NCBI RefSeq assembly: GCF_007896435.1
Contig: NZ_VCBL01000001.1
Span: forward strand, 773,345 to 837,344
Length of the DNA stretch: 64,000 nucleotides
Direction: 5' to 3'
Source of the DNA: Rummeliibacillus suwonensis
Lineage (GTDB): Bacteria > Bacillota > Bacilli > Bacillales_A > Planococcaceae
The notes under the pieces are model-generated. The model made no database searches. It had not been told where the DNA came from and was given only the letters and a program-made list of their open reading frames with translations. How positions within the stretch are numbered: the stretch's first letter is position 1; the number at the start of each line of letters is the position of its first letter. The translations under genes were made by a program, and so were the position numbers. This document shows, piece by piece, positions 25,885 to 35,220 of this stretch.

Positions 25885-28251
25885 GTGATTGCAGAACGCG
25901 CACTAAAAACACTAGAATTTGATAAAGTACGTGCTCAGGTTGCGAGTTATTGTACATGCTCGATTGGTACATCAGCCATTGAACAATTAGTACCTGAAAC
26001 AGATTTAGAGCAAGTAAAAGTATTATTAGATGAAATGGATGAAGGTCTATCGATTCTACGCGTGAAAGGAACTGTGCCAATGGGAGGAATATTTGATATT
26101 CGTCCTCATGCAAAACGAGCACAAATTGGTGGGATGTTAAGCCCTCAAGAATTGATGGAAATCTCAAGTACTATTCGAGCAAGTCGCATTTTCCGCGAGT
26201 TTATCGAAGGTATTGAGGAGGAAGATGTGATTCAAATTCCATCTTTCATTCAAAAGAAAAATGATATTCCTGTTTTAACAGGTTTACAGCATGAGATCAA
26301 TTCCTGTATCGATGACAATGCAGTAGTGATGGATTCCGCTAGTTCTGAATTGCGCTCTATTCGGCAACAACTTCGTGCTCAAGAGGGAAGAGTGCGTGAA
26401 AAATTAGCCAGTCTAACACGCGGTAGTAACGCATCCAAAATGCTTTCAGATTCCATTATTACGATTCGGAACGATCGCTTCGTTATTCCGGTCAAGCAAG
26501 AATATCGAGGACATTATGGTGGGATCGTGCATGATCAGTCCGCATCAGGTCAAACGCTTTATATTGAACCAGATGCAGTCGTTCAAGCGAATAATGAGAT
26601 CCATCGTTTAAAAGCAAAAGAAAAAGTTGAAATCCAAAAAATATTGCTTCATCTTTCGTCATTAGTGCAAGAAGTTGCCCATTCATTATTTTTATTGGTT
26701 CAATTACTGGGTGAAATTGATGTTATTTTGGCAAAAGCAAAGTATGGTCAGGCTTATAAGTGCACAATGCCAATTATGAATGATGCTGGATATATCAAAT
26801 TAGGAAAAGCACGCCACCCATTATTGCCAATCGATGAAGCAGTAGCTAATGATATCGAATTTGGTCGTGATATTACGGCGATCGTCATTACAGGTCCTAA
26901 CACTGGTGGTAAAACTGTCACATTAAAGACAGTTGGTTTATGTACATTAATGGCGCAGGCCGGTATTCCAATACCTGCTTTAGACGGTTCGGAACTGTCC
27001 GTATTTACACAATTGTTTGCTGATATAGGTGATGAGCAGTCGATTGAACAAAGTTTGTCTACATTCTCCAGCCATATGGTCAATATCGTGGACATTTTAC
27101 GAAAATTCGACGAGCGTTCACTTATCCTATTTGATGAATTAGGTGCAGGGACTGACCCACAAGAGGGGGCCGCTTTAGCCATTTCGATCTTGGATGAGGT
27201 TCATGGTAGAGGAGCTCGTGTTATGGCGACAACACACTATCCTGAGTTGAAGGCATATGGATATAACCGACAAGGTGTTGTCAATGCAAGTGTCGAATTT
27301 GATGTTGAAACACTCAGCCCAACGTATCGCTTACTAATAGGAGTACCTGGGCGCAGTAATGCCTTTGAAATTTCTACAAGACTTGGATTGCCAGAGCATA
27401 TTATTAATAGTGCCAAATCCTTCACAGGTACAGATCGTCATGAAGTCGAATCGATGATTGCATCTCTTGAAGAAAGTCGTCGTCGTTCTGAGGCAGATGC
27501 AGAACGTTCGCACCAACTTTTAGAGAATGCAGAAAAATTACAAGAAGAGCTTGAAGGAAAACTAAAAGAGTATGAAGAGAACAAAGAAGAGCTTGTGAAA
27601 AAAGCAAAGGAAAAAGCTCGTAAAATAGTAGAAGACGCGAAGAAAGAGGCTGAAGAAGTCATCGATGAACTTCATAAAATGCGTTTGAATGCCAATAAAG
27701 TTGTGAAAGAGCATGAAATTATTGAAGCTCGTAAACGACTTGAAGAGGCCGCTCCTGAAGAAAATCGCATACTGAAAAAACAGCGTCAAGCAAACGCTCG
27801 AGCTGTCAATTTACAAAAGGGCGATGAAGTTAAAGTACTAAGCTATGGTCAAAAAGGGATATTGCTTGAAAAAGTTTCGGATAAAGAATGGATTGTTCAA
27901 ATCGGTATTTTGAAGATGAAACTGGAAGAATCTGATTTGGAATATGTCAAACCTGAAAAAGCAAAAGATACCGTTTCTATTGCAACAGTTCGCAATCGCC
28001 AATCGAATGTAAAGCTTGAACTGGATTTACGTGGGGAACGTTATGAAGATGCCATGATCCGAACTGAAAAATATTTGGATGATGCATTATTATCTAATTA
28101 TCATCGTGTAACCATTATCCATGGTAAGGGAACCGGCGCACTTCGACAAGGTATTCAATCACTACTGAAACGTCATAAAGGAGTCAAGTCATACCGCTAT
28201 GGTGAAGCGGGAGAAGGCGGATATGGAGTAACGGTCGTGGATTTAAAATAG
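25885..28251 (+). CDS. mutS2: Endonuclease MutS2 with Smr domain
   Basis: 788 residues from the GTG at 25885, preceded by AGGAGG; the GTG at 25876 overlaps that site. MutS core with Walker A GPNTGGKT (near 333) and Walker B LILFDELGAGTDP, a long charged coiled coil (about 520-630), a KOW-like segment ('LQKGDEVKVLSYGQKG') and a C-terminal Smr nuclease domain ('LDLRGERYEDAM', 'HGKGTGALR'). The mismatch-binding N-terminal domain of MutS is absent. MutS2 suppresses recombination in some species, and in B. subtilis it has been linked to collided ribosomes. Confidence 0.96.
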   Translation: MIAERALKTLEFDKVRAQVASYCTCSIGTSAIEQLVPETDLEQVKVLLDEMDEGLSILRVKGTVPMGGIFDIRPHAKRAQIGGMLSPQELMEISSTIRASRIFREFIEGIEEEDVIQIPSFIQKKNDIPVLTGLQHEINSCIDDNAVVMDSASSELRSIRQQLRAQEGRVREKLASLTRGSNASKMLSDSIITIRNDRFVIPVKQEYRGHYGGIVHDQSASGQTLYIEPDAVVQANNEIHRLKAKEKVEIQKILLHLSSLVQEVAHSLFLLVQLLGEIDVILAKAKYGQAYKCTMPIMNDAGYIKLGKARHPLLPIDEAVANDIEFGRDITAIVITGPNTGGKTVTLKTVGLCTLMAQAGIPIPALDGSELSVFTQLFADIGDEQSIEQSLSTFSSHMVNIVDILRKFDERSLILFDELGAGTDPQEGAALAISILDEVHGRGARVMATTHYPELKAYGYNRQGVVNASVEFDVETLSPTYRLLIGVPGRSNAFEISTRLGLPEHIINSAKSFTGTDRHEVESMIASLEESRRRSEADAERSHQLLENAEKLQEELEGKLKEYEENKEELVKKAKEKARKIVEDAKKEAEEVIDELHKMRLNANKVVKEHEIIEARKRLEEAAPEENRILKKQRQANARAVNLQKGDEVKVLSYGQKGILLEKVSDKEWIVQIGILKMKLEESDLEYVKPEKAKDTVSIATVRNRQSNVKLELDLRGERYEDAMIRTEKYLDDALLSNYHRVTIIHGKGTGALRQGIQSLLKRHKGVKSYRYGEAGEGGYGVTVVDLK

Positions 28252-28277
28252 GAGAAAGCAAAGAGAGTGGGGGTTTT

Positions 28278-28691
28278 ATGTTACCAAATAACTTTTGGCA
28301 TCATCCAATTGTTGAAACAACGGGTTATTTTAGTCTGGTTGTCCTATGTCTTATCGTAGCTATGGCCATATTTGAATTTGTAACAAAATATAAAAATTGG
28401 CAAGAGATAAAAAATGGCAATATTGCTGTAGCATTAGCAACTGGTGGTAAAATTTTAGGGGTGTGCAATATATTTCGTTATTCCATTGAACGTCATAATT
28501 CATTGATTGAAATGATCGGATGGGGATTGTTTGGATTTATCTTACTTATTTTTGCGTATCTTCTTTTTGAATTTTTGACACCAACATTTAATATTGATCA
28601 TGAAATTGAACAAGATAATCGATCTGTAGGTTTTGTTTCCTTTACGATTTCAGTTGGTTTATCATTTGTTATAGGTGCAAGTATTTCTTAG
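28278..28691 (+). CDS. yshE: DUF350 membrane protein (YshE)
   Basis: 137 residues with four predicted membrane helices (about 15-37, 48-65, 76-98, 114-135) and the DUF350 pattern of two similar helix pairs ('GNIAVALATGGKILG'; 'NRSVGFVSFTISVG'). Its start lies 26 bases after the mutS2 stop, the same order as mutSB-yshE in B. subtilis. Function unknown. A 26-residue membrane peptide gene follows 24 bases later and may belong with it. Confidence 0.85.
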   Translation: MLPNNFWHHPIVETTGYFSLVVLCLIVAMAIFEFVTKYKNWQEIKNGNIAVALATGGKILGVCNIFRYSIERHNSLIEMIGWGLFGFILLIFAYLLFEFLTPTFNIDHEIEQDNRSVGFVSFTISVGLSFVIGASIS

Positions 28692-28715
28692 TTATTTAGG
28701 ATTAGGAGTATTTAG

Positions 28716-28796
28716 ATGGAAAATTTAGCAAAAGCATTAATGGTTGTATGTGTTCTCTTTATTCTTACAGGAGTTATTTATCTTTTAATGCATTAA
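28716..28796 (+). CDS. 26-residue single-pass membrane peptide
   Basis: The ATG follows TTAGGAG at 7 bases. The peptide is almost one transmembrane helix: a polar MENLAK start, then ALMVVCVLFILTGVIYLLMH. It lies 24 bases after yshE and before a terminator, so it is probably the last gene of that transcript. I recognise no family. Small peptides like this often bind a larger membrane protein; DUF350 YshE is the obvious candidate, by position only. Confidence 0.5.
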   Translation: MENLAKALMVVCVLFILTGVIYLLMH

Positions 28797-28889
28797 AGAA
28801 TATGCCTATTTCAGCCACAAAAGTTTAAGATTCATATCGTTGGGATTGTCCCAAAAGTAAGTTGGGACAAAAGCATTTTAGCCGATGAG

Positions 28890-28947
28890 AAATCCGAACA
28901 GTGAATAGAAGTTCTAATAAGAATTCTCTATTTGTTCGGATTTTTTT
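28890..28947 (+). terminator. Terminator of the polX-mutS2-yshE unit
   Basis: AAATCCGAACA pairs with TGTTCGGATTT, extended by GAATAGAA/TTCTCTATT, and followed by TTTTT. Confidence 0.8.
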
Positions 28948-29035
28948 ATCCTGCTTTAACGGGCAGTAAGACCCTCATCTTAAGATATTGAGAGAAACGA
29001 GAAAGATAAATGGGATCACCTGCCCGAAAAAGAAA
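28948..29035 (+). repeat. First half of repeat family A
   Basis: CCTGCTTTAACGGGCAGTAAGACC...GAGAGAAACGAGAAAGAT...CACCTGCCCG, the first hairpin only. A family B array follows directly. Confidence 0.7.
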
Positions 29036-29049
29036 GGTTCTTCAAAATC

Positions 29050-29166
29050 CTATCCACGGGAAATATTCTCTTATCCATGGGAAATGGCCTCCCATCCACG
29101 AAAGAAGAGGCCCTATCCACGAAAGTGACTCTTCTATCCACGAAAAAACAAATTGTATCCACGAAT
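29050..29166 (+). repeat. Second 21-bp-period TATCCACG array (family B)
   Basis: Octamers TATCCACG/TATCCATG start near 29051, 29072, 29093, 29114, 29135 and 29156, a strict 21-base step. Spacer bases differ between units. Orientation and the closing unit (TTGTATCCACGAA) match the array at 13643-13783. Confidence 0.8.
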
Positions 29167-29258
29167 GAAAATATTTACGTCACCAATTACTCATTTAGAG
29201 TTTAAAATAGTGGTGGTTTTTTCAAAAATAGAGAGTAATCAGGAATTTTTGCCCTCAT

Positions 29259-29470
29259 TTGAATTCATCAGTCACAACAATCCTTTCAAATACGGAGAAA
29301 TTTAAAGCACTGGCAAAAATCCATTACAAAATAGAAGCGAAGAATAGTGAATTAAAAAATAGACACGGGTGTGAAGCAGTATTATCGGTTTGGCATGGAA
29401 ATACAAGGAGCAACAGCGATTTTCACTTTTCAACCAGCAAATTGCCAAGTGAAAGGTAGAGACTACAATA
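29259..29470 (+). pseudogene. Remnant of an IS1182-type transposase (C-terminal end)
   Basis: The translation includes 'HYKIEAKNSELKNRHG', a hallmark of the C-terminal part of IS1182-family transposases. After a frame change at about 29370 it continues as 'FGMEIQGATAIFT', the expected next motif. The catalytic core upstream is missing, so this is a decayed fragment with frameshifts. It lies between the repeat arrays and lcfA; no intact terminal repeats are visible. Confidence 0.7.
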
Positions 29471-29574
29471 GTCGTTTGAGCAGATCAGGCCATTTTACAA
29501 ACAGAACTGCGGAACCCTGATGCTCGAATATGTAATATATATCTAGAAAAATCGTAAAATTAATGAATTTCAAT

Positions 29575-29588
29575 TGAAAGCGCTGCCC
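29575..29588 (+). promoter_or_regulatory. cre-like CcpA site before lcfA
   Basis: TGAAAGCGCTGCCC fits the cre consensus TGWAANCGNTNWCA at 12 of 14 positions, 64 bases before the lcfA start. Carbon-catabolite repression of this fatty-acid operon is known in B. subtilis, so the match is plausible. Confidence 0.5.
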
Positions 29589-29651
29589 TTCTTACTTATA
29601 ATTAAGCTTAGAAATATTCTTACAATTTGTAAAATAAAGGAGGAGTATCGA

Positions 29652-31340
29652 TTGACTGAAAAGATTTGGTTAAAGAACTATCCGCCTAATATTCCTACGA
29701 CGATGAAATATGAAGACATTCCATTGCAGGAATATTTGACACGAGCTATTGAGAAAACTCCGAAAAAAATTGCGATTCATTTTCTGGGTAAGGATATTAC
29801 GTATCAGGAATTATATGAATCCGCATTAAAATTTGCAAATTATTTAGTGAAGATAGGAATTGAAAAGGGAGATCGTATAGCGATCATGCTGCCGAACTGT
29901 CCTCAAAGTGTTATTTCATATTATGGCGTATTATATGCAGGCGGTACTGTCGTTCAAACAAATCCGCTTTACACGGAGAGAGAGGCAGAGTATCAGCTAA
30001 AAGATGCAGGTGTAAAAGCAATCGTCACCTTGGATATCCTCTATCCTCGAATTATGAAGATTTGGAAAAACACTGATTTAGAGAATATGATTGTGACAAG
30101 TATAAAAGACTATTTGCCATTCCCCAAAAATCTTTTGTATCCTTTTGTTCAAAAGAAAGAGTATGGCTTTAAAGTAGCGATTGAGCATAGCGGTCCGAAT
30201 CATCTTTTTTCAGAAATAATGAAAATCGGCAACATAAATAATCTTAAAGTAGATTCCGATTATGAAGAGGATATTGCCTTACTTCAGTACACGGGTGGAA
30301 CAACAGGTTTTCCGAAAGGTGTCATGCTAACACATAAAAACCTAGTATCAAACGTACAAATGTGTAGTGCATGGATGTCTGAATGTGTACCAGGAAAAGA
30401 AGTGATCATGGGGATATTGCCGTTTTTTCATGTTTATGGGATGACAACGGTTTTACTTCTTTCCGTTATGCGAGGAGATAAGATGGTATTGCTGCCGAAA
30501 TTTAATGCAACTGAAGCCTTAAAAACGATTCAAAAACAAAGGCCAACGCTATTTCCAGGTGCACCAACGCTGTATATTGGCTTGTTAAATCATCCTGATA
30601 TTGATAAATATAATCTTTCATCCATTAAGGCATGTATAAGCGGTTCAGCACCCTTACCTGTTGAAGTACAAGAAAAATTTGAAAAAGTTACTGGCGGAAA
30701 GCTGGTCGAAGGTTACGGTTTAAGTGAATCATCACCTGTAACACATGCTAATTTTATTTGGTCAAATGAACGTGTGAGGGGATCAATTGGTGTCCCATGG
30801 CCAGATACAGATGCGATCATTTTCAAACCAGATACAACAGAACCACTTTCGGTTGGAGAGATAGGCGAAATTGCTGTAAAAGGACCACAAGTGATGAAAG
30901 GTTACTGGAATCGCCCAGAAGATACAGCGATGACTTTACGTGATGGATGGTTGTTAACAGGAGATTTAGGTTATATGAACGAAGATGGTTATTTCTTTGT
31001 AGTCGATCGTAAAAAGGATATTATCATCGCAGGTGGTTATAATATCTATCCTCGTGAAGTGGAAGAGATTTTATATGAACATGACGCTGTACAGGAGTGC
31101 GTCGTTGCAGGTGTACCAGATCCTTATCGAGGGGAAACAGTAAAAGCCTACATTGTCTTAAAAGACGGTTATCAAGTATCAGAAGAAGAGTTCAATAAAT
31201 ATTGCAGAGCCAATTTAGCTGCATATAAGGTACCACGAATATATGAATTCCGTTCAGAGTTGCCTAAAACAACTGTCGGTAAAATTTTGCGTAGAACACT
31301 AGTAGATGAAGAAAAAACAAAGCACCAGCAGATCACTTAA
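29652..31340 (+). CDS. lcfA: Long-chain fatty acid CoA ligase
   Basis: 562 residues from the TTG at 29652, which sits behind AAAGGAGGAG. Adenylate-forming fold with A3 motif YTGGTTGFPKG (near 210), 'GYGLSESSPVT', 'WLLTGDLGYM' and the C-terminal 'DRKKDIIIAGGYNIYPREVEE' and catalytic Lys in 'PKTTVGKILRR'. It activates fatty acids with ATP and CoA, the first step of beta-oxidation. First gene of lcfA-fadR-fadB-etfB-etfA, the same operon as in B. subtilis. Confidence 0.95.
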   Translation: MTEKIWLKNYPPNIPTTMKYEDIPLQEYLTRAIEKTPKKIAIHFLGKDITYQELYESALKFANYLVKIGIEKGDRIAIMLPNCPQSVISYYGVLYAGGTVVQTNPLYTEREAEYQLKDAGVKAIVTLDILYPRIMKIWKNTDLENMIVTSIKDYLPFPKNLLYPFVQKKEYGFKVAIEHSGPNHLFSEIMKIGNINNLKVDSDYEEDIALLQYTGGTTGFPKGVMLTHKNLVSNVQMCSAWMSECVPGKEVIMGILPFFHVYGMTTVLLLSVMRGDKMVLLPKFNATEALKTIQKQRPTLFPGAPTLYIGLLNHPDIDKYNLSSIKACISGSAPLPVEVQEKFEKVTGGKLVEGYGLSESSPVTHANFIWSNERVRGSIGVPWPDTDAIIFKPDTTEPLSVGEIGEIAVKGPQVMKGYWNRPEDTAMTLRDGWLLTGDLGYMNEDGYFFVVDRKKDIIIAGGYNIYPREVEEILYEHDAVQECVVAGVPDPYRGETVKAYIVLKDGYQVSEEEFNKYCRANLAAYKVPRIYEFRSELPKTTVGKILRRTLVDEEKTKHQQIT

Positions 31341-31355
31341 AAAACAATACAGTAC

Positions 31356-31410
31356 TTGACATTTTCCGGTTGAAAATATATTATGAAAATATGAATGAAT
31401 AGTCATTCAT
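31356..31410 (+). promoter_or_regulatory. fadR promoter with FadR operator
   Basis: TTGACA (31356) and TATTAT (31379) are spaced by 17 bases. ATGAATGAATAGTCATTCAT at 31391-31410 is a near-perfect palindrome fitting the B. subtilis FadR box TGAATGAMTANTCATTCA exactly. It lies over the start of transcription, so FadR should repress its own gene and fadB-etfBA until long-chain acyl-CoA appears. Confidence 0.88.
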
Positions 31411-31439
31411 ATTTTTGTGATAAACCGGTGGTGATCAAA

Positions 31440-32024
31440 TTGAAGAAAAACAAACCAAAATATAAACAGATATTGGACGCGGCTGTTATTGTAATTGCGG
31501 ATAATGGTTATCACCAAGCGCAAGTTTCTAAAATTGCGAAACAAGCGGGTGTTGCAGATGGAACGATTTATCTATACTTTAAAAACAAAGAAGATATTTT
31601 AATATCTGTTTTTCAAGAGAAAATGTCCGTCTTTGTAGAAAACCTGCAAGAGATTATTAATGAAAGTGCTTCAGCATCTGAAATGCTTTATCGGATGATT
31701 GAAGGACATTTTAGGGTGCTATCAGAAGATCATCATTTAGCTGTCGTTACACAATTAGAACTTCGCCAATCCAACAAAGACCTTCGTTTGAAAATCAACA
31801 GCATTCTAAAAGTGTATTTAGGACTGCTCGATGAAATTCTAAAAAGAGGTATTCAAAATGGCGAGTTTCGAGAAGATATGGATATTCGTCTGACAAGACA
31901 AGTTATTTTCGGAACAATCGATGAAATATCCACAACTTGGGTAATGAAAGAACAAAAATATGATCTCGTCGAAATGGCGCCTCGCGTTCATCAGATTTTA
32001 CTAAAGGGAATTCAAAAGGGGTAG
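31440..32024 (+). CDS. fadR: Fatty acid degradation regulator FadR (TetR family, YsiA)
   Basis: 194 residues from the TTG behind GGTGGTG. N-terminal TetR helix-turn-helix (about 10-55: 'ILDAAVIVIADNGYHQAQVSKIAKQAGVADGTIYLYFKNKEDIL') and a helical acyl-CoA-binding domain. In B. subtilis FadR (YsiA) releases DNA on binding long-chain acyl-CoA. Its operator lies right upstream of the gene, and a second weaker site lies before the thioesterase gene at 43.1 kb. Not related to the GntR-type FadR of E. coli. Confidence 0.93.
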   Translation: MKKNKPKYKQILDAAVIVIADNGYHQAQVSKIAKQAGVADGTIYLYFKNKEDILISVFQEKMSVFVENLQEIINESASASEMLYRMIEGHFRVLSEDHHLAVVTQLELRQSNKDLRLKINSILKVYLGLLDEILKRGIQNGEFREDMDIRLTRQVIFGTIDEISTTWVMKEQKYDLVEMAPRVHQILLKGIQKG

Positions 32025-32087
32025 TATGTTGGTAAATTGTTATAAATTTGCCACATGTATATTTTTTCACAAGGGAGGATATGGGAG

Positions 32088-32861
32088 ATGAAATATCTAA
32101 ATTATACAGTGGATGAAGGGGTTGCAATTGCTGGTATTAATCGTCCACCTGCAAACGCTTTATCTCGTGAATTGATTGAAGAAGTGAACCAACTACTTGA
32201 TATGGTTGAAAATGATCCAGATATAAGAGTTGTTTTACTTCATGGTGAAGGTAGATTCTTTTCTGCGGGGGCAGATATAAAAGAATTCACTGAGTTTTCA
32301 ACAAGCGAGAATTTTTCGGCATTATCCACTCGAGGACAAGATGTTTTTGAAAAGCTTGAAGTATTTCCTAAACCAATTATGGCAGCTGTTCATGGTGCAG
32401 CTCTCGGTGGCGGACTCGAACTTGCAATGAGCTGCCACTTCAGATATGTTAGCGAAACAGCCAAATTAGGCTTACCGGAATTGCAATTAGGCATAATACC
32501 AGGTTTTGGAGGTACACAGCGCTTACCACGCTATGTTGGTAAAGCAAAGGCAGCTGAAATGATACTCACAAGTGAGCCTATTTCAGGTACAGAAGCTGTA
32601 CAATGGGGCTTAGCAAATCGTGCAATTCCTGAAGAGAAATTATTAGAGGAAGCGATAAAAACAGCGAAGAAAATTGCAAAGAAGAGCCCGATTGCATTAA
32701 AAACAGCCATCGAGATGTTGCAATTTACAAAATCAGCTTCTTTTTACGAAGGAATTACTGCTGAAGCAGAAGGATTTGGGAAAGTTTTTATTACGGAAGA
32801 CGCAAAAGAGGGTATCCTAGCATTTATTGAAAAAAGAGAGCCTGTTTTTAAAGGTCAATAA
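32088..32861 (+). CDS. fadB: Enoyl-CoA hydratase
   Basis: 257 residues from the ATG at 32088. Crotonase fold with the CoA oxyanion-hole motifs 'RFFSAGADIKEF' and 'PIMAAVHGAALGGGLELAMSC', and the catalytic Glu region 'LPELQLGIIPGFGGTQRLPRYVG' with both expected acidic residues. Hydrates trans-2-enoyl-CoA in beta-oxidation. Lies 63 bases after fadR, as ysiB in B. subtilis. Unlike E. coli FadB it has no dehydrogenase half. Confidence 0.93.
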   Translation: MKYLNYTVDEGVAIAGINRPPANALSRELIEEVNQLLDMVENDPDIRVVLLHGEGRFFSAGADIKEFTEFSTSENFSALSTRGQDVFEKLEVFPKPIMAAVHGAALGGGLELAMSCHFRYVSETAKLGLPELQLGIIPGFGGTQRLPRYVGKAKAAEMILTSEPISGTEAVQWGLANRAIPEEKLLEEAIKTAKKIAKKSPIALKTAIEMLQFTKSASFYEGITAEAEGFGKVFITEDAKEGILAFIEKREPVFKGQ

Positions 32862-32882
32862 AAGTATTGGGAGGTTAGGTAT

Positions 32883-33656
32883 ATGAACATTTATGTACTC
32901 GTTAAACGAACTTTTGACACTGAAGAGAAGATCGTATTAGATGGTGGTATCATTCAAGAAGATGGTGCAGAATTCATCATCAATCCTTATGATGAATACG
33001 CTATTGAGGAAGCTATCCAAATTCGCGATGCACAGGGTGGCGAAGTGACAGTTGTAACAATTGGCGGAGAAGATGTTGAAAAGCAACTTCGCACAGCATT
33101 AGCAATGGGTGCCGATAAAGCGGTGCTAATCAATGCAGAAGAAGATGTTGAAGATTTAGATCAGTTCTCCATAGCATATATTTTAGCTGAATACTTAAAA
33201 GACAAAAAAGCAGACTTGATTTTAGGTGGAAATGTTGCGATAGATGGAGGATCTGGTCAAGTAGGCCCTCGGGTTGCGGAATTATTAGGGATCAATTATG
33301 TAACGACGATAACAAGTCTTGAAATTGATGGGAATATAGCCAAAATCGTGCGCGATGTGGAAGGGGACTCGGAAGTGATCGAAGCCACTCTCCCTCTATT
33401 GGTGACCGCACAGCAAGGATTAAATGAGCCACGCTATCCTTCTTTGCCTGGGATCATGAAAGCGAAGAAAAAACCGTTAGAAGAACTAGAATTAGATGAT
33501 TTAGATATAGATGAAGATGATGTTGAAGCAAAAACAGAAACAGTAGAGATCTTTTTACCAGCTCAAAAAGAAGCTGGTCGTGTATTGCAAGGAGAATTGC
33601 AAGACCAAGTGAAAGAGCTGGTTCAATTATTGCATTCAGAAGCAAAAGTTATTTAA
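32883..33656 (+). CDS. etfB: Electron transfer flavoprotein beta subunit
   Basis: 257 residues with the EtfB signature 'VEGDSEVIEATLPLLVTAQQGLNEPRYPSLPGIMKAKKKPLEEL'-type segment near 160-200 and the 'NVAIDGGSGQVGP' nucleotide loop. Binds AMP and, with EtfA, one FAD; carries electrons from acyl-CoA dehydrogenases to the quinone pool. Between fadB and etfA, as in B. subtilis. No acyl-CoA dehydrogenase gene is in the window. Confidence 0.95.
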   Translation: MNIYVLVKRTFDTEEKIVLDGGIIQEDGAEFIINPYDEYAIEEAIQIRDAQGGEVTVVTIGGEDVEKQLRTALAMGADKAVLINAEEDVEDLDQFSIAYILAEYLKDKKADLILGGNVAIDGGSGQVGPRVAELLGINYVTTITSLEIDGNIAKIVRDVEGDSEVIEATLPLLVTAQQGLNEPRYPSLPGIMKAKKKPLEELELDDLDIDEDDVEAKTETVEIFLPAQKEAGRVLQGELQDQVKELVQLLHSEAKVI

Positions 33657-33686
33657 GCTGATTCATATTGCTGAGGAGGAAATCGT

Positions 33687-34667
33687 ATGACAAAAAAAGT
33701 TTTAGTTTTGGGTGAAGTACGTGAAGGAACTTTGAGAAATGTTTCGTTTGAGGCAATTGCAGCTGCAAAAACAATTGCTGATGGTGGTGAAGTGATCGGC
33801 GTCTTAATAGGTGATGCCGTCGAATCATTAAGTGCAGAACTTATTCAATATGGTGCCGATCGTATTGTGACTGTAGAGCATCCACATTTGAAACAGTATA
33901 CTTCTGATGGTTTTAGTCAAGCATTTGTCGCTGTAACAGAAGCAGAAAATCCAGATGCCATTGTATTTGGTCATACAGCGCTAGGGAAAGATTTATCTCC
34001 GAAAATCGCAAGCAAATTGCAAAGTGGTTTGATCTCTGATGTCACAACGATTGAAGGTAATGGTGACGATGCCTTATTTGTCCGTCCAATATATTCTGGT
34101 AAAGCATTTGAGAAAGTCAAAGTAAAAGATGATGGCATCGTATTTATCACGGTTCGACCAAATAACATCACGCCGCTCGAAAAAGATGAAACCCGTTCAG
34201 GGGAAGTTTCAAGTCTATCAGTAGATATTACAAATTTACGAACGGTTATCAAAGAAGTGGTTCGTAAAGCTGCGGATGGCGTTGATTTATCGGAAGCGAA
34301 GGTCGTTGTATCTGGTGGGCGCGGTGTGAAAAGTGCTGAAGGCTTCGAACCATTACAAGAATTAGCAAAACTTTTAGGTGGTGCTGTAGGTGCTTCCCGT
34401 GGGGCCTGTGATGCAGATTATTGTGATTATTCATTGCAAATCGGCCAAACGGGTAAGGTGGTAACACCAGATTTATATATTGCATGTGGTATTTCAGGGG
34501 CCATTCAACATTTAGCAGGTATGTCTAACTCCAAAATTATCGTAGCGATCAATAAAGATCCAGAAGCGAATATTTTTAAAATAGCAGACTACGGAATTGT
34601 TGGTGATCTATTTGAAGTTGTCCCATTGCTGATCGAAGAATTTAAAAATGTAGTCGTTCAATCTTAA
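33687..34667 (+). CDS. etfA: Electron transfer flavoprotein alpha subunit
   Basis: 326 residues. The C-terminal FAD domain carries 'VVSGGRGVKSAEGFEPLQELA', 'GGAVGASRGACDADY', 'QIGQTGKVVTPDLYIACGISGAIQHLAGM' and 'INKDPEANIFKIADYGIVGD', all standard for EtfA. Pairs with EtfB. AGGAGG precedes the ATG. Last gene of the fatty-acid operon, closed by a terminator. Confidence 0.96.
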   Translation: MTKKVLVLGEVREGTLRNVSFEAIAAAKTIADGGEVIGVLIGDAVESLSAELIQYGADRIVTVEHPHLKQYTSDGFSQAFVAVTEAENPDAIVFGHTALGKDLSPKIASKLQSGLISDVTTIEGNGDDALFVRPIYSGKAFEKVKVKDDGIVFITVRPNNITPLEKDETRSGEVSSLSVDITNLRTVIKEVVRKAADGVDLSEAKVVVSGGRGVKSAEGFEPLQELAKLLGGAVGASRGACDADYCDYSLQIGQTGKVVTPDLYIACGISGAIQHLAGMSNSKIIVAINKDPEANIFKIADYGIVGDLFEVVPLLIEEFKNVVVQS

Positions 34668-34687
34668 TGAAAATGAGGGATTACTAT

Positions 34688-34730
34688 AAAAATAGTGTGT
34701 TAGGAAATATCCCTAGCATACTATTTTTTG
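34688..34730 (+). terminator. Terminator of the fad-etf operon
   Basis: AAAAATAGTGTGTTAGG pairs imperfectly with CCTAGCATACTATTTTT. Confidence 0.8.
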
Positions 34731-34883
34731 ATGTGTGAGTTAGAACCAAAATCGATTGTTAGAAAAATTTATAGTTTGATTTTTTAGTAGGTAAATGAAT
34801 CGTTTCAAGTGAGCAGAAAAGTCGCCTCATATTTTCTTTTATGCTACACTACCGATACATAGAGTTAAGGAGGAAATGAAAAA

Positions 34884-35198
34884 ATGGCAATTGTACATTC
34901 AACAGATGCAACATTTTCAAATGATATTGCAAATGGATTAACATTAGTAGATTTTTGGGCAACTTGGTGTGGCCCATGTAAAATGATTGCTCCAATTTTA
35001 GAAGAATTAGATCAAGAATTAGCCGGTAAAGTGAACATTGTAAAAGTTGATGTTGATCAAAACCAAGAAACAGCTAGCCAATTCGGTATTATGTCAATCC
35101 CAACATTACTATTATTTAAAGATGGAGAACAAATTGACAAAACAGTTGGTTTCCAACCAAAAGAAGCATTAGCTGAATTCATCCAAAAACACGCTTAA
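34884..35198 (+). CDS. trxA: Thioredoxin
   Basis: 104 residues, the classic single-domain length, with active site WCGPCK near residues 28-33, cis-Pro in '[11 protein letters not shown]' and C-terminal 'EFIQKHA'. General disulphide reductant for ribonucleotide reductase and other enzymes. AGGAGG precedes the ATG. Flanked by terminators, so monocistronic; same position as B. subtilis trxA. Confidence 0.97.
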   Translation: MAIVHSTDATFSNDIANGLTLVDFWATWCGPCKMIAPILEELDQELAGKVNIVKVDVDQNQETASQFGIMSIPTLLLFKDGEQIDKTVGFQPKEALAEFIQKHA

Positions 35199-35220
35199 TC
35201 ATTTAAGACTTACAAACGAA

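Noticed and set aside
27237-27789. Several minus-strand frames inside mutS2
   Set aside because: Shadows of the MutS2 coiled coil and Smr region in other frames.
29050-29166. CRISPR array
   Set aside because: Repeated words are only about 8 bases and spacers about 13; there are no 23-40 bp repeats and no cas genes.
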